Source: Limnobaculum zhutongyuii (GTDB lineage: Bacteria; Pseudomonadota; Gammaproteobacteria; Enterobacterales; Enterobacteriaceae). Taken from it: a DNA stretch of 64,000 bases. The notes under the pieces were generated by a model. It did not search any database and was not told the DNA's origin. It saw only the letters and a list, made by a program, of their open reading frames with translations. Of this stretch, positions 17,606-26,636 are shown in pieces (position 1 is the first letter of the stretch; every line of letters starts with the position of its first letter). Location of the stretch: positions 4,186,001-4,250,000 of the forward strand of contig NZ_CP034752.1 of NCBI RefSeq assembly GCF_004295645.1, in the 5' to 3' direction. Both the position numbers and the translations under genes were made by a program.

Positions 17606-18147
17606 AGCGTCGCTCCCGTCCTGTTGGCTGTAAAAGTAAAAGTGAACAAAGATAATTCAGCTTCCACGGCTATCATTTTTCCCAGTTGAAGTCCTGTGAT
17701 TAACGATGAATGGCTTAACTTTTGCTGGAAATCCATAACGCTCAGGTAGCCATTCCCCAAGCCTTCAATCAGCAGTTTCTCTTCCTGAAACGCTATTTTT
17801 TTCAACCAAAGCGTCTCAGGCAAAGCAGATGTAATATCGGTAAATAATGTCTGTAATAAGAGAATGTGCTGCCTGATTTGCTGAGTCTGATTCTGCAACT
17901 GAGCTAAGACTAAGGCAGTCTGTTGAATATCCTTAACTTGTTTAATTTCATTCAGCCTGCTGGCGTTAGATGCCGTCATCTCTGCCAGCCGTTTAGTGAG
18001 TTTTTGTTGTTGATTGATTGCGGCAAAATAATGTGTACTCAGACAAAATAATGTGGCCATCACATAGCCAAAAACCATTACCACAAAAGACCGAATTGCC
18101 TTCTGTTGCCGCTGGGCACGCCAGGGTAAAAAATTTACCTGAAGCAT
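17602..18147 (-). CDS. hofN: DNA utilisation protein HofN (PilN-like)
   Basis: 181 residues from ATG 18147 (MLQVNFLPWRAQRQQ), the standard PilN-type opening; the open frame runs further upstream inside hofM but is not needed. One membrane helix lies near residues 20-40, followed by a coiled coil and a small C-terminal domain. The ATG shares one base with the hofM stop (TGATG), so translation is coupled. It is a partner of HofM and HofO in the inner-membrane platform. Confidence 0.9.
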   Translation of the reverse strand: MLQVNFLPWRAQRQQKAIRSFVVMVFGYVMATLFCLSTHYFAAINQQQKLTKRLAEMTASNASRLNEIKQVKDIQQTALVLAQLQNQTQQIRQHILLLQTLFTDITSALPETLWLKKIAFQEEKLLIEGLGNGYLSVMDFQQKLSHSSLITGLQLGKMIAVEAELSLFTFTFTANRTGATL

Positions 18148-19010
18148 CAACAATCCTCTGAACGCAGAGCCAGACCACAAGCCAAAACAAACTGTTGAGG
18201 AGCCTCTGGTAGTGGCGGTTGCATTTGTTGAAGAGCCACCAGTGGTGACCAGCATTGAATGTAAGAGGGAAAATCTTCTAATGTCGGCAAACCGCTATAA
18301 TTAACCTGATTAACGGTATAACCACTGATTTGTTGATAAGTCTGTCGGGCATACTCGATGCGTTCTAAAACTGTCATCGCGTTATCAGAAATAACCTGAT
18401 AATAAAAAGGACGATTAAGCGGTGAAACCAACAGGTACTTTTCATACAGCTGATGAACCAACAGCGAGTCAGGTGGCACACCGCCAGACAACGCCATATA
18501 GCGCAATACGCAAGGTGTGGTATCGATAATATCAGGGAAAATATCGGCTCGGGCCAGCTCGGTTTTCCAATATTCAATAACCAACCGCCGGGTTGCACTT
18601 ACTACGATTTCCCCACTGTCTGACCGTTCAGAATTCACTGAAGAGATGAGGCGATAATCCACAGCCAATTCACGTGCAGCCAATGGAAACAACTTACTCA
18701 TTGATGCCTCTACTAACCATGACTGTTCCTGTAAGGATAAAGACGGTTCAGGTAATTTTATTGATTGCTGTAAAATAACGTCGGCCGGTAGTGCAATTCG
18801 TAAAGAAACACGCCTTGGTAAATTACGCCGCCATTCACTCAAAGCCGCCATGATTTCTGGTGATAACATCGCCGTTTTATCGCCAATGCACGAAGATGAA
18901 ACCGACTGATAGTGCCAGTGACGCAGTTGCCAACCATATCGCCTGCGCTGTACCGCCAGCGCACAGAAGCTATCTTCCTGAATATCTAAGCCAACCTGCC
19001 AGGTATGCAT
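18147..19010 (-). CDS. hofM: DNA utilisation protein HofM (PilM-like)
   Basis: 287 residues (E. coli HofM is 259). An actin-like PilM/FtsA-type cytoplasmic protein: it begins WQVGLDIQEDSFCALAVQ and has the internal segment LPADVILQQSIKLPEP. In related systems PilM binds the N-terminal tail of PilN. It is the first gene of hofMNOPQ and diverges from mrcA with 133 bp between the start codons, as in E. coli. In E. coli the hof genes are linked to use of DNA as a nutrient. Confidence 0.92.
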   Translation of the reverse strand: MHTWQVGLDIQEDSFCALAVQRRRYGWQLRHWHYQSVSSSCIGDKTAMLSPEIMAALSEWRRNLPRRVSLRIALPADVILQQSIKLPEPSLSLQEQSWLVEASMSKLFPLAARELAVDYRLISSVNSERSDSGEIVVSATRRLVIEYWKTELARADIFPDIIDTTPCVLRYMALSGGVPPDSLLVHQLYEKYLLVSPLNRPFYYQVISDNAMTVLERIEYARQTYQQISGYTVNQVNYSGLPTLEDFPSYIQCWSPLVALQQMQPPLPEAPQQFVLACGLALRSEDC

Positions 19011-19143
19011 ATTCCAGAAATCTCCTTTCCCTTATTTTCTCTTATCCATCGATAAAAGAACGTATCCACAATGTCGTGTTGCCTTTATACTATCGACCGA
19101 TTGTTTATAAACCACTCAATGTCCATTGCATGGGAATTATCAG

Positions 19144-21762
19144 GTGAAGTTCGTAAAGTATTTGTTCATCATTGCAATTTGTTGCTTTTTTTTGGGAATT
19201 GGCGCGATTTTTGGCCTCTATAAATACCTTGAACCGGAACTACCGGATGTTTCAACGTTAAAAGAAGTCAAACTACAGATGCCTATGCAGGTATTTAGCG
19301 CAGAGGGAGAGCTTATTGCTCAATTTGGTGAAATGCGCCGCATTCCGGTGACGCTAAAACAAATGCCGCCTCAGTTAATTCATGCATTTCTGGCAACAGA
19401 AGATAGCCGTTTCTATGAGCACCACGGTCTTGACCCTATTGGTATTGCCCGTGCGTTAGTCGTTGCCGTTGGTGCTGGTTCTGCCCAGCAAGGGGCCAGT
19501 ACCATCACTCAACAGCTGGCAAGAAACTTCTTCCTTAGCCCTGAGAAAACCATTACTCGTAAGGCAAAAGAGGCTTTTCTGGCCATTCGTATTGAAAGAT
19601 CGTTGACCAAAGATGAGATTCTTGAGCTCTATCTAAACAAAATTTATCTGGGTTCACGGGCTTATGGTATTGGCGCCGCTGCGCACGTCTATTTCGGTAA
19701 AGATGTCAGCCAACTGACGTTAAGCGAAATGGCGATGATCGCCGGTCTGCCAAAAGCACCATCCAGCTACAACCCGATCAACTATCCTGACCGGGCACTG
19801 GTACGTCGTCATACCGTGCTTTATCGTATGTTGGAAGAGAAATACATTACTCAGCAAGAGTACATGGAAGCTAAAAACTCACCGTTGGTCGCTAACTACC
19901 ATGAACCAGAGGTGGCGTTTACCGCATCTTATCTGGCGGAAATGGTACGTCAGGAAATGATTGATAGATTTGGTGAAAATGCTTATACCGATGGTTACAA
20001 GGTTTACACCACGGTGACCAAATCCTTGCAAACAGCAGCAACCGACGCGGTGCGCAACAATATCATTGATTATGATATGCGCCATGGTTACCGTGGTCCT
20101 GAGCATGTGCTGTGGAAAGGGGCTGAAACCCCGTGGGAAAAACAGCAGATTGTTGATTTCCTGAAAGGCGTTTCCAGCTACGGCCCTCTTATTCCTGCTG
20201 TAGTGACAAAAACGGAAGGCCAACAGGCCACCCTAATGCTTCACGATGGCGAAGCTCTGACGTTACCGTTCTCGGCCATGCGCTGGGCCAGACCGTTTAT
20301 TAACGATCGGGCAATGGGCGCCAGCCCAAGAAAAGTGACCGATGTGGTTAAAGCCGGTCAGCAAATTTGGATCCGTAAGAGCGGTGAGAACTGGGTATTA
20401 TCACAAATCCCTGGCGTTAACTCTGCGTTAATCTCATTAGATCCACACGATGGTGCCATCAAAGCATTAGTGGGTGGATTTGATTTTAACCAAAGTAAAT
20501 TTAACCGGGTCACTCAGTCCGTTCGTCAAGCCGGGTCTAATATCAAGCCATTCGTTTATGCCGCGGCATTGGATAAAGGGATGACCCTTTCTACATTGTT
20601 AACCGACTTGCCGATTACGCTAAACGTTGGTGGTGGTAAAACCTGGTCACCTAAAAACTCACCGCCTACGTATGCCGGCCCTCTGCGTTTACGGGTTGGT
20701 TTAGGTTTATCCAAAAACGTAATGATCGTTCGCGCAATGCGTGCTATTGGCGTGGATTATGCTGCTGATTATCTGCAACGTTTTGGATTCCCGGAACAAA
20801 ACATTTCGCGAACTGAGTCATTAGCGCTGGGAGCGGCGTCATTTACCCCGCTGCAATTAGCGCGTGGTTATGCGGTATTCGCCAACGGTGGCTATTTAGT
20901 TGACCCTTATTTCATCGCCAAAATTGAAGATGATACTGGTGCCGTTATCTTTGGTGCTAAACCTAAGGTGGCCTGTGGCTTTACCTGCGATATTCCGGTG
21001 ATTTATGGCGCAACGGCAAAATCTCAGGCGCTGGTTAGTAACACCGTTGACCTGCGCAGTCCGGAAGATGCCGCAGCAACTGCAGCGGCTCTTGCTGCGG
21101 CAGCTACGGCCAATCCAGAACCTGCAGATCCTGCTGATGATAGTTCAGACGATGTCGATCCATTAACTGAGAATGCAGTTAACAATATCGCACCAGTACC
21201 AAATCTGGCGAAAATTGATCCATCTAAGGTTCCACCGGCAGATCCTTATGCCCCTCACGTTATCAGCTCTGAGTTAGCCTTCCTGGTACAGGATGCATTG
21301 AAGAGTGATATCTCTGGAGAACCAGGTGGTGGTTGGAACGGTACCGGTTGGCGTGCGGCAAGGGATCTAAAACGTAATGATATCGGTGGTAAAACCGGTA
21401 CCACTAACAGTTCAAAAGATGCCTGGTTCTCTGGTTTTGGCCCATCCACCGTGACGTCCGTCTGGATTGGCTTTGACGATCACCGCCGTGGATTAGGTCG
21501 TGGTGAAGCGGGTGCGCAGAGTGCTCAGCCAGCCTGGATTAACTTCATGAAGGTTGCGCTAAATGGCTTACCGGTACAGACTACACCACAACCAAAAGGC
21601 ATTATCAGCGTGACTATCGATATGTCGACAGGACAACTTCCTGGTGGTGGCCGTAGCCGTTCAGAATACTTTATTAAAGGTACTGAACCGACCGCTCGAG
21701 CTTACTCTGAAGTTGGTACAACGGTAACCGACAGCGGTGGTAACACCCATGAACTGTTCTGA
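19144..21762 (+). CDS. mrcA: Penicillin-binding protein 1A
   Basis: A bifunctional peptidoglycan glycosyltransferase/transpeptidase, 872 residues from GTG 19144, chosen because VKFVKYLFIIAI matches the E. coli start (850 residues) and GGGA lies 8 bp upstream. An upstream ATG at 19126 is in frame but less likely. The order is: membrane helix (about 5-27), GT51 domain with EDSRFYEHHG, an OB-like insert, and a transpeptidase with GSNIKP, SKN and KTGTTNSSKDAW. An Ala/Pro/Asp-rich linker at about residues 640-680 differs from E. coli. A bidirectional terminator follows. Confidence 0.96.
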   Translation: MKFVKYLFIIAICCFFLGIGAIFGLYKYLEPELPDVSTLKEVKLQMPMQVFSAEGELIAQFGEMRRIPVTLKQMPPQLIHAFLATEDSRFYEHHGLDPIGIARALVVAVGAGSAQQGASTITQQLARNFFLSPEKTITRKAKEAFLAIRIERSLTKDEILELYLNKIYLGSRAYGIGAAAHVYFGKDVSQLTLSEMAMIAGLPKAPSSYNPINYPDRALVRRHTVLYRMLEEKYITQQEYMEAKNSPLVANYHEPEVAFTASYLAEMVRQEMIDRFGENAYTDGYKVYTTVTKSLQTAATDAVRNNIIDYDMRHGYRGPEHVLWKGAETPWEKQQIVDFLKGVSSYGPLIPAVVTKTEGQQATLMLHDGEALTLPFSAMRWARPFINDRAMGASPRKVTDVVKAGQQIWIRKSGENWVLSQIPGVNSALISLDPHDGAIKALVGGFDFNQSKFNRVTQSVRQAGSNIKPFVYAAALDKGMTLSTLLTDLPITLNVGGGKTWSPKNSPPTYAGPLRLRVGLGLSKNVMIVRAMRAIGVDYAADYLQRFGFPEQNISRTESLALGAASFTPLQLARGYAVFANGGYLVDPYFIAKIEDDTGAVIFGAKPKVACGFTCDIPVIYGATAKSQALVSNTVDLRSPEDAAATAAALAAAATANPEPADPADDSSDDVDPLTENAVNNIAPVPNLAKIDPSKVPPADPYAPHVISSELAFLVQDALKSDISGEPGGGWNGTGWRAARDLKRNDIGGKTGTTNSSKDAWFSGFGPSTVTSVWIGFDDHRRGLGRGEAGAQSAQPAWINFMKVALNGLPVQTTPQPKGIISVTIDMSTGQLPGGGRSRSEYFIKGTEPTARAYSEVGTTVTDSGGNTHELF

Positions 21763-21778
21763 TTAGTATCGTTAATGT

Positions 21779-21808
21779 AAAAAGGCCGTTCAACTGAACG
21801 GCCTTTTT
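21779..21808. terminator. Bidirectional terminator between mrcA and nudE
   Basis: An 11-bp perfect stem (21781-21791 with 21796-21806), containing GGCCGTTC/GAACGGCC and a 4-nt loop, flanked by As on the left and Ts on the right. It lies between convergent genes. Confidence 0.9.
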
Positions 21809-21824
21809 ATTGTTTAATTTATTG

Positions 21825-22385
21825 CTACAATTCAACTCTCTGCCGCAGATATTCCCGGGCTAGAAACAGAGCACTCACATTACGCGCTTCATTAAAATCC
21901 GCTTCATGAAGTAAGTCCATCATGGTTTCCTGCGGCCAGGTCACCAACGTCAGCGGTTCCGGCTCATCCCCTTCCAGTTTCTGGGCATACAGATCTTCGG
22001 CCAATACAATAGTCATGGTGCTGGCAAAATAGGTTGGAGCCAGTGTCAGCTTTGATAGTATGGTCAGCTTTTTCGCACCATAGCCAATTTCTTCCATGAG
22101 TTCGCGATTAGCGGCAACCAGTACATCCTCATCTGGTTCTACCAAACCTTTAGGAAAACCCAGCTCATAGTCTTCAATGGCGACGGCATATTCACGAATT
22201 AATAATATATCATTACCGTTTACAGGAACGATCATCACCGCCTGACGACCTTCCGGTAGCAGACGTTCGTAAACCCGGTTTTCTCCATTGCTGAAAGCTA
22301 AATCAACTGACTGAATACGAAACATACGAGAACGAGCAATGGTCTCAACGTTTAGTATCTGGGGTTTTTGCTGCACTTTACTCAT
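21825..22385 (-). CDS. nudE: ADP compounds hydrolase NudE (Nudix)
   Basis: Start ATG 22385 gives 186 residues, the same as E. coli NudE, with a GAGG site upstream; an in-frame start 30 bp earlier is less likely. The Nudix box GX5EX7REUXEEXGU is complete: GLVEPDEDVLVAANRELMEE continuing into IG. It hydrolyses ADP-ribose, Ap3A and NADH-type substrates in the cytosol. It faces mrcA tail to tail, as in E. coli. Confidence 0.96.
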   Translation of the reverse strand: MSKVQQKPQILNVETIARSRMFRIQSVDLAFSNGENRVYERLLPEGRQAVMIVPVNGNDILLIREYAVAIEDYELGFPKGLVEPDEDVLVAANRELMEEIGYGAKKLTILSKLTLAPTYFASTMTIVLAEDLYAQKLEGDEPEPLTLVTWPQETMMDLLHEADFNEARNVSALFLAREYLRQRVEL

Positions 22386-22735
22386 TAATGAGACCTCGGG
22401 GGTAATTCCTTTCATACAATAATAATGTTAGCTGGCTTATACTTATTATTACTGACAATATGAAACATTTATATGACAATATTTTGGAAGTGGCCCGCAA
22501 TTCATATTACTGGTTTTGTATTCTGGCTGATACCACTTTACTATAAGTAAATGTTTACATCTGCTTTTTGATACCATCGCCAACTAAATATAAGATAGTA
22601 CGGATAAACAAAAAATGATGCGCTAAAAATGTGCAGATAAGAGAGTCTCTGACAGTTACTTTTTGAAGAGAAATTTAACCCTTATTGATTAACCAATATA
22701 TGACAGAATGGCAGGCCAACGAGTGAGAGTTATCC
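22386..22735 (+). other. Divergent nudE-igaA control region
   Basis: 350 bp and AT-rich. A possible igaA promoter is TTGATA (22568-22573), 17 bp, then TAAGAT (22591-22596); an overlapping TATAAG gives a 15-bp spacer. No operator or small gene was recognised. Confidence 0.3.
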
Positions 22736-24919
22736 ATGTTACCCAGTAATGATCTAAGCATATTCACCATATTATTGCTTATCATTTTTATTGCGCTGTC
22801 CGGCGTAGGGTTTTATCAATGGTTTATCCGTTGGAGAGCAAAAAACAATCAATCCCAAACCAGTCATCTGCCTTTTGTACACAACAGTACCCGTAAACTA
22901 TCAACAGATGAAACGCAGGCCATCAGCGAATATCTGGAATATCTGGAAAAAGTGCGTAAAGAGGGAAATAAATCCGGAAATTTCCTCAAATCATCCCTGA
23001 TGCCATACAGCGATAATGTTTACGCTTCTAATTCTCCTATTATGTCGCTACCGTCCCCTGACGATACAGAGAATATAAAGCGCTATTACATTGATGGTAT
23101 TGAAATTTATTTAGAATCTGAATGGATTGAGTATATTGAGAATACTAATCAGGTTGAAATCGTCAAAACACAAACTATTCCGCTGGCTATCTCGCTAAAT
23201 GGCCATAAGCTGACTGACTTTGTGCAATCCAAACGCCCTACCAGTGATACAGCTACGGCACCTCAACTCAAACATCCGGCACCAAAAGATAAAGAAAACA
23301 GTGATAATGTCGAGTTAATTCGTTTACGTAAAGAGACCACGGCTGAATACAATTTGAAGCCGAAAAAGAAGGTGTATGAATCCCTCATTATCGTCCTCTC
23401 TTACATTATCTTGTTCTTTAGCCTGATTAGTTCCACTGAAATTTTACCCTGGCTAGTGGCTCTGGCGATATTACTGTTAAGTATCGGCATCTGGCGCATG
23501 TTTCGCAGCGAGTTAAAGCAAACTCAATACAATATCCACTGTTTACGCGGTATTCCCAAACGCTGGGGACTGTTTGGTGAATCGGATAACGGTCAGTTAA
23601 CCAATATCTCTATTGGGGCTATCGACCTGATTTATCCGCCGCATTGGCAGCCTTATGTAGGTTACGATCTCGATCATAAAACCAATATCGATATTTATCT
23701 GAATCGTTATGTCGTGAAGCAGGGAAAATTCCTCTCACTACACAATGAATCGGTTAATTTTCCGCTGTTCCACTGGGGAAAAAATCTGGTGCTGGCGCTT
23801 TCTTCTCTGCTGGTTATCATTTTATTATTGACGTCAATCCCCATGAAGCGCCCTTTGGAACTCAGTCTGGCCTTGCTGGACGGCTCAAAAAATATCAATG
23901 TGACCACACCTGAGCAGCTTAAGGCTTCGCAGCTTGAAATCGGCGATCACTTAACCGTTCAGGGTTCCGGGATGTGCAGTATTCCAGCCATTTACCGCAG
24001 TGATATTCTTTATCCGTTTATGCCTTTTGACTGTACGGAAATGTATTGGGGTTCAGCTAATTTACCTTCTCTTCCTTCATCTGAAGTGATTGATAACGCG
24101 ATTGCACTGCTGGATACCATGAACTACCAGCTTAATCCGTTAAATAATCAGGCGATAAAAAACAATCCTGACCTGGCCAGAACCGCTGAACGTGCCGGTA
24201 TGACTGTAGTTCCAGACTTTTCAGACATTGTGCTAAAAACCGAGAATTTATGTAAATATTCCGGTGACTGTCGCCGGTTAAAGGCATCATTGTTAATTCT
24301 CAGCAACGAAAAAGACTGGGATGAGCTGGTAGAGAAATCACAGGTCCATTCACTGAAAGATACTGATGTTTTCCTTCGCCCTGTAGCCGCAGATACGCTT
24401 CGTTCACAGGTTAACTCTATTGTTTCCTCATTCTTCTACAGCCAGACTCATCAGGCGGCACAGGCGTTATACAATAAGCCTAAAGGCGGATTTTATATTC
24501 GTAATGACGATGATGAAAAACAGATGGTGGACGGTGACGAAATCAAAGAGTTGACCCATCCAAATATTCCACTGGACACGCTGTACGACAATACAGCGAT
24601 TAAGCAATGGTTTGAGTTACAACGCCTGTCGAATAAGCTACTGAATGCTCACTTCAGCTCCAGCGGTATAGTGATTGATATTCAGCCTATTGAGAATGGT
24701 ACCATCAAGATTTCACTGCACAGTGAGTCCAGTCTGGTGTCATTCTGGCGTTATGTGGGCTCCAGCATGCTGTTTATCATTATGTCCTTGAGCCTGATTT
24801 ATAACATCACGCTATTAATTATTCGGTTACGTAAAAACGCCCATCGAACAGAAAAAATTCAGGCATACTACGATCGCTGTTTCGCCAAGGATTTCAGACA
24901 CACCGTTCAGCAAAGCTAA
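22736..24919 (+). CDS. igaA: Intracellular growth attenuator IgaA (Rcs inhibitor)
   Basis: A 727-residue multipass inner-membrane protein (E. coli YrfF/IgaA is 711). Hydrophobic segments lie near residues 7-27, 218-255 (a pair), 350-375 and 668-692, separating cytoplasmic parts from a periplasmic domain (about 376-665) that contains Cys residues, as in IgaA. It holds the Rcs phosphorelay in check by contacting RcsD. In E. coli yrfG follows; here hslR follows directly, so yrfG is missing from this position. Confidence 0.94.
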   Translation: MLPSNDLSIFTILLLIIFIALSGVGFYQWFIRWRAKNNQSQTSHLPFVHNSTRKLSTDETQAISEYLEYLEKVRKEGNKSGNFLKSSLMPYSDNVYASNSPIMSLPSPDDTENIKRYYIDGIEIYLESEWIEYIENTNQVEIVKTQTIPLAISLNGHKLTDFVQSKRPTSDTATAPQLKHPAPKDKENSDNVELIRLRKETTAEYNLKPKKKVYESLIIVLSYIILFFSLISSTEILPWLVALAILLLSIGIWRMFRSELKQTQYNIHCLRGIPKRWGLFGESDNGQLTNISIGAIDLIYPPHWQPYVGYDLDHKTNIDIYLNRYVVKQGKFLSLHNESVNFPLFHWGKNLVLALSSLLVIILLLTSIPMKRPLELSLALLDGSKNINVTTPEQLKASQLEIGDHLTVQGSGMCSIPAIYRSDILYPFMPFDCTEMYWGSANLPSLPSSEVIDNAIALLDTMNYQLNPLNNQAIKNNPDLARTAERAGMTVVPDFSDIVLKTENLCKYSGDCRRLKASLLILSNEKDWDELVEKSQVHSLKDTDVFLRPVAADTLRSQVNSIVSSFFYSQTHQAAQALYNKPKGGFYIRNDDDEKQMVDGDEIKELTHPNIPLDTLYDNTAIKQWFELQRLSNKLLNAHFSSSGIVIDIQPIENGTIKISLHSESSLVSFWRYVGSSMLFIIMSLSLIYNITLLIIRLRKNAHRTEKIQAYYDRCFAKDFRHTVQQS

Positions 24920-24938
24920 TACCAGCCACTCACTCTTA

Positions 24939-24971
24939 GGGCGAAATACCTTGATTTATTGTATTTCGCCC
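24939..24971. terminator. Hairpin after igaA
   Basis: A perfect 11-bp stem, GGGCGAAATAC (24939-24949) / GTATTTCGCCC (24961-24971), with an 11-nt loop, just past the igaA stop. No T run follows on the plus strand, so it may be a weak terminator or an mRNA end stabiliser. Confidence 0.5.
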
Positions 24972-25078
24972 ATATGTTGAAGTATCGGCAATTTTCATCC
25001 CCGTTTCATGCTCCCGGCAAGTGTAATAGCCAAATAGTCTATTTCATCTCTTGCCGGAGTCACTCAGGAGAATCAGTG

Positions 25079-25483
25079 ATGGCAAACCCACCCGAAGAAC
25101 AGGATATTCGGCTCGATAAGTGGCTTTGGGCTGCGCGTTTTTATAAAACCAGAGCCATTGCCAGAGAGATGGTTGATGGTGGCAAGGTTCATTACAACGG
25201 TCAACGCTCCAAACCCAGTAAACTGGTTGAAGTCGGTGCCGAAATTCGCCTGAGACAGGGGAACGATGAAAGAACCATCATTGTTAATGCCTTGAGTATG
25301 CAGCGTCGGGGAGCCAGTGAGGCGCAGCAGCTTTACCATGAAACACCAGAGAGTGTGACTAAAAGAGAGAACATTTCTCAGGCACGCAAGCTGAATGCGC
25401 TAACCATGCCTCATCCGGATCGCCGCCCGGACAAGAAAGAACGCCGTAATCTGATAAAATTTAAATATGGTGATGATGAATAA
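25079..25483 (+). CDS. hslR: Ribosome-associated heat shock protein Hsp15
   Basis: 134 residues from ATG 25079, chosen for the AGGAG eight bases upstream and the match to E. coli HslR (133); the open frame extends 40 codons further upstream without support. It has an S4 RNA-binding domain (IRLDKWLWAARFYKTRAIAR) and a basic C-terminus (DRRPDKKERRNLIKFK). Hsp15 binds stalled 50S subunits carrying nascent peptidyl-tRNA and helps rescue them. hslO lies 48 bp downstream. Confidence 0.95.
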   Translation: MANPPEEQDIRLDKWLWAARFYKTRAIAREMVDGGKVHYNGQRSKPSKLVEVGAEIRLRQGNDERTIIVNALSMQRRGASEAQQLYHETPESVTKRENISQARKLNALTMPHPDRRPDKKERRNLIKFKYGDDE

Positions 25484-25530
25484 TCTCCAGATGTTTTGAG
25501 AATAGCCATCGCCCTAACGAGAGAAAACAC

Positions 25531-26415
25531 ATGCAAAACGCAGATCTGTTACACCGCTATTTATTTGAAAAACATGATGTTCGGGGTGAGCTGATCTCGC
25601 TCAGTGATACCTATTGTCAAATTCTTGAGAACCATGATTATCCAGTTGCAGTACAGCGTTTACTGGGTGAAATGCTGGTTGCCACCAGCTTACTGACCGC
25701 TACGCTAAAATTTGATGGTGATATCACCGTTCAACTTCAGGGTGATGGTCCGGTTAAACTGGCGGTTATTAATGGCAACAATCTACAAGAGATGCGCGGT
25801 GTTGCCCGCCTTCAGGGCGAGGTAAGCGATAACTTCACACTAAAACAAATGATTGGTAATGGCTATCTGGTTATAACCATCATTCCTAAAGAAGGTGAAC
25901 GCTATCAGGGCGTGGTAGGTCTGGAAGGCGAAACCGTTGCAGAATGCATTGAAGCCTATTTCCTTCAGTCCGAACAGTTGCCTACTCGCCTGTTTATCAG
26001 AACCGGAGCTTATCAGGGACAAGCTGCTGCTGCTGGTATGTTATTACAGGTTCTTCCTGCTCATAAAGGTAACGATAGCGAGTTCGAACATCTGGCAACG
26101 CTGACGGAAACTATTAAAGGAGAAGAGCTCTTCTCACTGAATGTAGAAGAAGTTCTGCGCCGTTTATATCATGAAGAAGATGTCACGCTGTTCGATGGCC
26201 AAAAGGTTAGCTTCCATTGCACTTGTTCCAGAGAGCGCAGTGCACAAGCGCTGATGGCGCTTCCACAGGATGAAGTTGATTCCCTGATTGCGGAAGAAGG
26301 ACATATTGATATCCACTGTGATTATTGCGGCAACCACTATCTATTTGAAAAAATGGATATTGATGCCTTACGGTTAAATGGCAGCACCACGTTGGAAAAC
26401 GACACTCGTCATTAA
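25531..26415 (+). CDS. hslO: Redox-regulated chaperone Hsp33
   Basis: 294 residues (E. coli HslO is 292). The C-terminal zinc switch is seen as HCTCSRERS and HCDYCGNHY (CXC then CXXC). Under oxidation with heat or bleach these cysteines release zinc and form disulfides, turning the protein into an ATP-independent holdase. It follows hslR and ends at a strong terminator. Confidence 0.97.
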   Translation: MQNADLLHRYLFEKHDVRGELISLSDTYCQILENHDYPVAVQRLLGEMLVATSLLTATLKFDGDITVQLQGDGPVKLAVINGNNLQEMRGVARLQGEVSDNFTLKQMIGNGYLVITIIPKEGERYQGVVGLEGETVAECIEAYFLQSEQLPTRLFIRTGAYQGQAAAAGMLLQVLPAHKGNDSEFEHLATLTETIKGEELFSLNVEEVLRRLYHEEDVTLFDGQKVSFHCTCSRERSAQALMALPQDEVDSLIAEEGHIDIHCDYCGNHYLFEKMDIDALRLNGSTTLENDTRH

Positions 26416-26425
26416 TACACGCTTT

Positions 26426-26460
26426 GCCGGGAATGAAATATCGTTGTTCCCGGCATTTTT
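26426..26460 (+). terminator. Terminator of hslRO
   Basis: GCCGGGAA (26426-26433) pairs with TTCCCGGC (26447-26454), with a 13-nt loop, and is followed by a five-T run at 26456-26460. It lies 11 bp past the hslO stop. Confidence 0.85.
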
Positions 26461-26636
26461 ATCTTTATTCTCTGCTCATATCCCTTCGTTAATCGCTTCA
26501 CCTCTCAATTACCGAGATGTGGATCGCATCTTCTAGCAAAATTTAGAACAATGTGTCGATCCTTGATAGTTATCTCAGTCACCGTCAGGAAAGCCTTTAC
26601 AATAAACATCAGTATTCATCTTTTTAAGGAAAAATT

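Noticed and set aside
18148..18255. Upstream extension of hofN into hofM
   Set aside because: It is read in the hofM coding sequence. MLQVNFLPW at 18147 is the normal PilN-type start and couples to the hofM stop.
24959..25078. 40-codon extension upstream of hslR
   Set aside because: It begins inside the igaA hairpin and has no ribosome site. The AGGAG at 25066-25070 and homology place the start at 25079.
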